Assembly: GCF_021347895.1 (NCBI RefSeq)
Contig: NC_067123.1
Location: 37,373,571-37,437,570, forward strand
Source: Acanthochromis polyacanthus
Taxonomy: Eukaryota > Chordata > Actinopteri > Pomacentridae
Reading direction: 5' to 3'
DNA: 64,000 bases
The notes under the pieces were generated by a model that did no database searches, was not told where the DNA came from, and saw nothing but the letters and a program-made list of their open reading frames with translations. Below are positions 58,740 through 64,000 of this stretch, one piece after another (position 1 is the first letter of the stretch; each line of letters starts with the position of its first letter). Both the position numbers and the translations under genes were made by a program.

Positions 58740-59400
58740 TCCTAAACATCCATTTGTACCTGATCGGCGCCAGATGAAGCCTCTCCTGCTCGGGGGGCGG
58801 GGGTGGGTGGGGTGGGGGGTGTTTGTGTTGGAGGGCGGATAGGATTTAGTGGCCGATGGCAGATGGCGGCTTTAACACGAGAGACAAGCCGAGGAGACGC
58901 TCTGCTGCTGCTGCTGTTAGGGGGAAATAGAGGACTTAATGGAAAGATCTGCACCCAGAGCTCTCCAATGAACCACCAGAAAGGGCTCTGAGCAGCAGCG
59001 CTTCCAAAAATCGTGACTCCTTTGAAGTGCGTCCGTGTGCGCATGTCGGGTGTGTGCAGCCTGCTGTCATGTGGGCTCATTGTTTACATGCTGCCCAGAT
59101 TTCACAGAGGGCGTGTGTTCGTGTGGTCAAACGGCTCCGTGCGTTTACCGACGCTTTAACGGGAGCGATGCGTTTTTAACCAACCACTCCGAGGGGTTAT
59201 TACATCGCGTCCCCGGTCGTGTGTCATGAGTTGAGGAGGTAGATTTCAGGACCACGGCCAGATCCACGGAGAGAACAAAAGGCGGATTTGCAGCTCTTGA
59301 TGTCAGGGACCGTCTGCGTTTTCACCGTCCGCAGGAAAAACGAAAAAAAAAGAAGTCTCAGAGCAAACATCTGCTGCCTTCTTTATCCTCCATGTTTGTT
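58740..59400. other. GC-rich, CpG-bearing block without a gene
   Basis: Includes G-rich runs (58791-58825), GATGGCAGATGGCGGCTTTA and CTGCTGCTGCTGCTGTTAGG. Overlapping ORFs on both strands, none recognisable. Could be a distal celf3 promoter or conserved non-coding element. Confidence 0.3.
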
Positions 59401-59825
59401 CCTCTAGGTCAGGGATATTCAACTAAAATTCAGTAATATCCAGTCAGAGAACGTTTATTAAAGCAATGTCAGAATGTTTAATTTCAATTAGTGCAGTATA
59501 TGTTGATGTAACCTGGTAGTCCGTGTAATCAATAACTGATTGTCAAATCCAATAAATTCAGTACAGTTCATAAATATTTTGACAACATTTATTGATAAAC
59601 AACTTTTGATATAACTGTGCATCTTAAAATAAAGTGCAGAACTTAAAAAAATATTAACTGGAAAACCTGAACCAACTAAAATACATCTTTAACAAAACCT
59701 ACATCTCAAAAATTAAAGAACTGAACACTTTTGCTTTTTTTTTGCCGTCTTATGTCACTGAAATCCCTGCTGCTTAATCCTGTAAAACCCACTGTTCCAC
59801 AAATACACCAGTATTTGTAAAAAAA

Positions 59826-59830
59826 AAAAG

Positions 59831-59870
<40 letters not shown>

Positions 59871-59890
59871 ATGTGTGTGTGTATATATAT
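59826..59890. repeat. (TA)n/(TG)n microsatellite
   Basis: TATATA run with inserted TGTGTG stretches at the left edge of the 21-bp minisatellite. Confidence 0.9.
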
Positions 59891-59904
59891 TTTATATTTT
59901 GATA

Positions 59905-60370
59905 TTTTTTGAGTCTCATTTTTGTTGTTTTGTGTCTTGTTTCTGCCATTTTCTGTCTTGTTTTTGTCATTTAGTCTCCTTTTGATCATTTTGTGTCATT
60001 TTTGTCATTTTGTGCCTCGTTTTTGTTGTTTTGTGCCTTTTTTTGTCATTTTGTGTTTCGTTTTTGTTGTTTTCTGTCTTGTTTTTCTCATTTTGTGTCC
60101 TGTTTTTGTTGTTTTTGTCTCATTTTTTGTCATTTTGTGTCTCCTTTTGGTTGTTTTGTGTCTCGTTTCTGTTGTTTTGTGTCTTGTTTCTGTTGTTTTG
60201 TGTCTTTTTTCTGTTGTTTTGTGTCTCGCTTCTGTCATTTTTTGTCTTGGTTTGTCGTTTTGTGTCTCATTTTTGTGGTTTTGTGTCTCATTTTTGTTGA
60301 TTTGTGTCTCTTTTTTGTTTTGAGTCTCGTTCTTGTCATTTTGTGTCTTGTTTTTGTCATTTTGTGTTGT
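59905..60370 (+). repeat. Minisatellite, 21-bp unit
   Basis: T-rich array of the type TGTCTCGTTTCTGTTGTTTTG, with CATTTTGTGTC variants. The period is 21 bp, equal to the subunit of the 63-bp array at 15.3 kb. Long ORFs in several frames (up to 133 codons) follow from the period being divisible by three and the lack of A. Confidence 0.88.
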
Positions 60371-60439
60371 AATATAGAATAATATATCATATAATGATGC
60401 ATATATATAATCTTAATGATAAATTCTTTATTATATATG

Positions 60440-61052
60440 TAATTTTATAAACTTGTACATGATGTTCCCTGCCCGCTGTGCGTTTTTTTTCCCTTTTCTC
60501 TTCCATCTCCACTTTGTGCGGCTGTCAGCGGGCCAGTACTTTGTGGACGGTCCCCGGCGGCAGACATCACGGCTCACGGCGCCCAGGGGAGGGATGGAGG
60601 GAGATGGACAGGGAGGGAGACACCGGCTTACGACGTCAAAGGAGTACAGACACACACGCACCGTGAGAGGAGAGAGGACAGCCAGCCAGACTGACAATTC
60701 CCTCCGGTCTAGTGAAGGAAGCCTCAACATCTATCCATCACTCCAGAGCGTGTGCTGCCGAACCAGTAAGAGATCTGTTTATTTAGATTATTTGAAGAAA
60801 GAAAAACGGCGTTGGGGAAGAGCAAAGGGGAGGAATAGGGGGGAAAAAAACAAGATCTGGAAAAAAAGCTCGCTCATGCCGAATAAAGGACGGTGGCTGG
60901 GTGTTAGTTGTGTTGTTTTAGGGGGGGAGCAGGCCTAACTTATTACATGAACTGACTAATTGAGCTCTAATAACTAAATAAGCAGCGGAGGGAAGAAGAA
61001 GAAGATCATCTCCACACATCACGCCTATTCTCTGCCACGAACAGCACCACAG
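60440..61052 (+). promoter_or_regulatory. celf3: Candidate celf3 upstream promoter and 5' UTR exon
   Basis: GC/GA-rich block, sharply different from the AT-rich minisatellite on its left. It ends in a donor-like CACCACAG|GTATTT at 61052/61053 on the same strand as celf3. The next good acceptor is that of the celf3 ATG exon 1.8 kb further on, across a satellite array. The 161-codon ORF inside it (60453-60938) matches nothing I recognise. Assignment is inferred from position. Confidence 0.35.
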
Positions 61053-61399
61053 GTATTTATTTTCCTCTTTAACTCTTTGTTGTGTGTTTTTAAATTATTT
61101 TTAATGGCTGAAATTGTGTGAAATCCTGCTCGGGTCATTGTTGTTGTCACCAGTGTCTTGACAAAGAGAGCGCAGGTCTCCAGCTGTGTTGACACACACT
61201 GTCGTGGGCTCGAAAATAGGCGGCCTAGACACGAAAAAAGGGGAGATTGTGTTTACTAGTATTTACTACAGCATCACATGGATCTGTTTTATTTTTTAAA
61301 AAAAAAGACTTTAACGCAGAAAAAGCACTAAATATCCAATCTGATCTGATTCATAGCGTCCAGTGTGACGCCCAACGCATGGAACTTCATTTTCAGTCA

Positions 61400-62570
61400 G
61401 TAATATTTAGAATTTTCGGCATTTGCATGTGTTTTATGCAAGAAAAATTGCAATAATTCTGAAAGATATTTTAAAAAAGCACACATAATTGCACACGGTT
61501 GCTCAGTTTGGTATTGCAATGTGTCTGTAATAGTCGACAGTGACTTCATAGGTGACTTTTGGAAGCATTTTCATTCAATTGTGTGTGTTTAATGCAAGAA
61601 AAATGCAATAATTCCTCAAGATATGTGAACAAAAATCTCATATAATGGCTCAGTTTGGTAGTGCAGTGTAGCTGTGATGGTTGACAGTGACTTCAGCGAT
61701 GACTTTTGATGCATTTTCGTTCATTTTCATGTGTTTTATGCTAGAAAAATGCAATTTTTCCTGAAAATATGTCAAAAAACCACACACAATTGCTCAATTT
61801 GGTATTGCAGTGTGTCTGTAATGGTCAACAGTGACTTCATAGGTGACTTTTTGAAGCATTTGTATTCATTTCTATGTATTTTATGTAAGAACAAGGCAAT
61901 AGTTTGTAAAAATATGTCCAAAAAATACATGTATATGCACTTTTTGGTATAATAGTGTATCTGTAATAGTCGACAGTGACTTCATAGATGGTTTTTTTGA
62001 AGTATTTTCATTCTTTTGCATGTACTTTATGCTCAAAAATTACAATAATTCTGAAAGATATGTCCAAAAAATACATGAAATTGCCCTTTTTGGTATAATA
62101 GTGTATCTATAATAGTTGACAATGACTTCATACATGACTTTTTAAGCATTTTTATTCATTTGCATACATTTTATGTAGGAACAAGGCAATAGTTCATAAA
62201 GATATTAAAACACATTTAATGGCTCAATTTGGTATTGCAGTCTATCTGTAATAGCCAACAGTGACTTCGTAGATGATTTTTGAAGCATTTTCATCCATTT
62301 GCATGTGTTTTATGCAAGAAAAATGCCATGATACATAAAGATATGTCCAAAAAGATATGTCTTTTTGGTATAGTAGTGTATCTGTAATGGTTGACAGTGA
62401 CTTGATAGGTGACTTTTTGAAGCATTTTCATCCTTTTGCATGTATTTTATGCAAGAAAAAACATTAGTTCATAAAGATATGTCAAAAATCCACGTATAAT
62501 GGCTCAGTTTGGCATTGCAGTGCGTCTGTAATAGTCGATAGTGACTCTTTTTTCAGCGTTTTCATTAACA
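61400..62570 (+). repeat. Satellite-like array, about eight units of 136-148 bp
   Basis: The word GT(G/A)TCTGTAATAGTCGACAGT recurs near 61521, 61669, 61812, 61957, 62103, 62242, 62378 and 62522. Units also share GACTTCATAGGTGACTTTT, TTGAAGCATTTTCATTCATT, CATGTGTTTTATGCAAGAAA and AAAGATATGTCCAAAAA. Divergence is about even between units. The array ends about 310 bp before the celf3 exon. Confidence 0.9.
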
Positions 62571-62889
62571 TACTTACATATTATCACAGAAATCTAACTG
62601 CTGCGTGCTTTATCCTGATTTCTGTGGCACACGCTGCTAAAATCTACCACAGTATTTGCGCCGCCACGTCTCCAAGGGGTGTCGAAAGTATTATTTCAGC
62701 CTATTCCCATCCCCGCTGAACGCTCCCATCTGCACCTCCATCCCCGGCCTCCTGTTTGCACCTCCTGTGCAGTGTGAATTTAAGCCCGCAGGCTCCTGTC
62801 TGCTCCTCCTGACCGCCTCCACTCTGTGTTTTTATTCTCTCTCTCTCTCTCTCCCTCCTCCTCCTCCACCACCACCTGCAGACTTCTCA

Positions 62890-63034
62890 ATGAAGGAGCC
62901 TGACGCAATCAAGCTCTTCATCGGGCAGATACCCCGAAACCTGGAGGAGAAGGACCTGAAGCCCATCTTCGAGCAGTTTGGAAAGATCTACGAGTTGACC
63001 GTGATAAAGGACAAATATACAGGGATGCACAAAG
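62890..63034 (+). CDS. celf3: CELF-family RNA-binding protein, first coding exon (partial; best match CELF3)
   Basis: CUGBP/ETR-3-like factors regulate alternative splicing, translation and mRNA stability; CELF3 is mainly neuronal. The exon follows a long pyrimidine tract and CACCTGCAG acceptor (exon starts 62882) with the ATG eight bases in. It encodes 48 residues plus one base: [20 protein letters not shown] at the start and [13 protein letters not shown] at the end. This is the first half of RRM1, with RNP2 as KLFIGQI; the RNP1 (KGCAF-type) must lie in the next exon beyond the window. The donor is G|GTGAGC at 63034/63035, the position where this family is normally split. MKEP and [10 protein letters not shown] fit CELF3 better than CELF4, 5 or 6 (which have KPLFEEF). 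Paralogue a/b is undecided. Confidence 0.9.
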
Positions 63035-64000
63035 GTGAGCGAGCCGCCGGGTCAGAGGGAGGCCAGAGTGGAGGGGAGGGGAGTGATACTGTTGATTTTA
63101 TGTGTATTATTTAGTGGTGAAGGCCAAACATGCAGTCAGCACCAGTTTCTCCTGTGTATCTTTAAGCTGTGATTGAAGCGTCGGTTAATGTGAGGGAAGG
63201 CAAATGCTTTTGTCCCTTTTGAGGTTTTTTAAAAGCCCCCAAGAGGCCAAAAGCCCACCGTAGCATCGATCTAAAGAGGAAATCTGATGCACAGCTGGTG
63301 GAAACAACGTGTGTTTACATCGGTTATGGATTCTGACATTGAAAAAAAAAATGTAGATTTACTTCAAGTCATCGCTCTGAAAATGGATCTTTGCAGGTTA
63401 AAGACGAACATTTTAGCAGAATATGTCGCACTGTTTGACTTTTTTCAACAACTTGACTATTTAAAATACAATATTCTGCTTTAAATGCTTGGTTTTGTAT
63501 GTTAAAATGTCATTTTAGTGTCCTGACTCTGCACATTTATTCTTCTACAAACTCTTGGATTAAAGGCCGACAGTCTTTTCAGCCTTTCTCCATGCGCTAT
63601 CTTCCAATTGACTGTGGAAATAACAGCAACAATAGAATGTAGAAACTGCAGAAATCGTGCAAAACCCAACTAAACATGCGCAAGAAATGACTGCATCTAG
63701 TAATCGTTTGCATTCTTGATTAATCGATTAGTTGTTTGGTCTGTAAAATGCCAATCAGTGTTTCCAAAAGCCCAACATGACGTCCTTATATGTCTTTTTT
63801 CTCCAAAACCCAAAGATATTTAGTAAAGAAACTAGAAAATATTCACATTTTAGATGCCAGAATTGGAAAATTTTGGCTTTTTGACTTAAAAAATACTCAA
63901 GTTGCCGACTAATCGATTAATCGATCAGCTTTAGTGCAAGCTGGGAGATTTTCCTTCATACCTAGTAGCATTCTGAAATTAAAAACAAACTCCATGACGT
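63035..64000 (+). other. celf3: celf3 first coding intron (partial)
   Basis: Non-coding sequence after the celf3 exon donor. A copy of the dispersed repeat with AATCGATTA words lies at about 63714-63935 (listed separately). No second exon is reached. Confidence 0.6.
63714..63935 (+). repeat. AATCGATTA-type dispersed repeat in celf3 intron
   Basis: GATTAATCGATTAGTTGTTTGG at the left, AATCGATTAATCGATCAGCT at the right, with CCAAAGATATTTAG, GAAACTAGAAAATATTCACA and CAGAATTGGAAAATTT between. Same family as 23690-26115. Confidence 0.8.

Noticed and set aside
59922..60382. ORFs of 96-133 codons resembling hydrophobic membrane proteins
   Set aside because: T-rich 21-bp tandem repeat; hydrophobicity follows from T-rich codons, and three frames are open at once.
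61400..62570. CRISPR-like array
   Set aside because: Units are contiguous, diverged and about 144 bp, without short identical repeats and unique spacers; this is a eukaryotic satellite-type repeat.
62656..62889. Upstream in-frame extension of the celf3 ORF
   Set aside because: The stretch includes a long pyrimidine tract and acceptor CACCTGCAG just before the exon; the MKEP start is the normal family start.

Overview
The window is genomic DNA from a teleost fish, probably a spiny-rayed (percomorph-like) species. Its genes have short conserved exons with vertebrate GT-AG introns, and their closest family matches are vertebrate. The intergenic DNA is full of fish-type repeats: Tc1-like transposons, tRNA-derived SINEs with a GCGCTATATAAAT tail, TTAA-flanked MITEs and minisatellites. 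Species and chromosome cannot be named from the sequence alone. I found no rRNA, functional tRNA, CRISPR array or viral gene.

Five protein-coding genes are supported. From left to right they are: crabp2 (cellular retinoic acid-binding protein 2; minus strand, four exons, 11758 down to 4925); mrps21 (mitochondrial ribosomal protein bS21m; plus, two exons, 17245-19327); ciart (circadian repressor CHRONO; plus, five coding exons at 27807-30491 and an untranslated first exon ending at 23388); rprd2 (RNA polymerase II CTD-interacting protein; plus, ten exons, 37917-51364); and the first coding exon of a CELF-family RNA-binding protein, best matched to celf3 (plus, 62890-63034, running off the right end). 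Every exon chain was read base by base. All internal phases close and the splice sites are GT-AG. The human orthologues all lie on chromosome 1q, and CIART, MRPS21 and RPRD2 are close neighbours there, so this is a conserved synteny block. Here mrps21 precedes ciart, and no PRPF3 exon is visible before rprd2.

The genes are not a functional operon; each has its own promoter. The clearest regulatory signal is upstream of ciart: two CACGTG E-boxes and three CCAAT boxes within about 400 bp of the first splice donor, and a head-to-tail pair of TTATGTAA D-boxes about 0.5 kb further out. This fits a clock- and light-controlled gene.

Regions: 1-4650, no recognised gene, with a Tc1 remnant at the left edge and one copy of a dispersed repeat; 4650-11.9 kb, crabp2; 11.9-17.2 kb, intergenic, with TTAA MITEs, a 63-bp minisatellite and a SINE; 17.2-19.6 kb, mrps21; 19.6-22.9 kb, repeats; 22.9-31 kb, ciart, with hAT and Tigger-like elements in introns; 31-37.6 kb, a MITE, a tandem array and a fold-back Tc1; 37.6-52.4 kb, rprd2, with two TTAA MITEs just behind splice donors; 52.4-62.8 kb, long celf3 upstream region with a dead Tc1, SINEs, a 21-bp minisatellite and a roughly 144-bp satellite array; 62.9-64 kb, start of celf3.

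I did not find an undescribed gene system. The most unusual observations concern mobile-DNA architecture (palindromic TTAA MITEs, an inverted-duplicated Tc1, 82-bp hairpin elements, a filled/empty SINE site pair, and minisatellites with periods divisible by three) and the ciart promoter layout.
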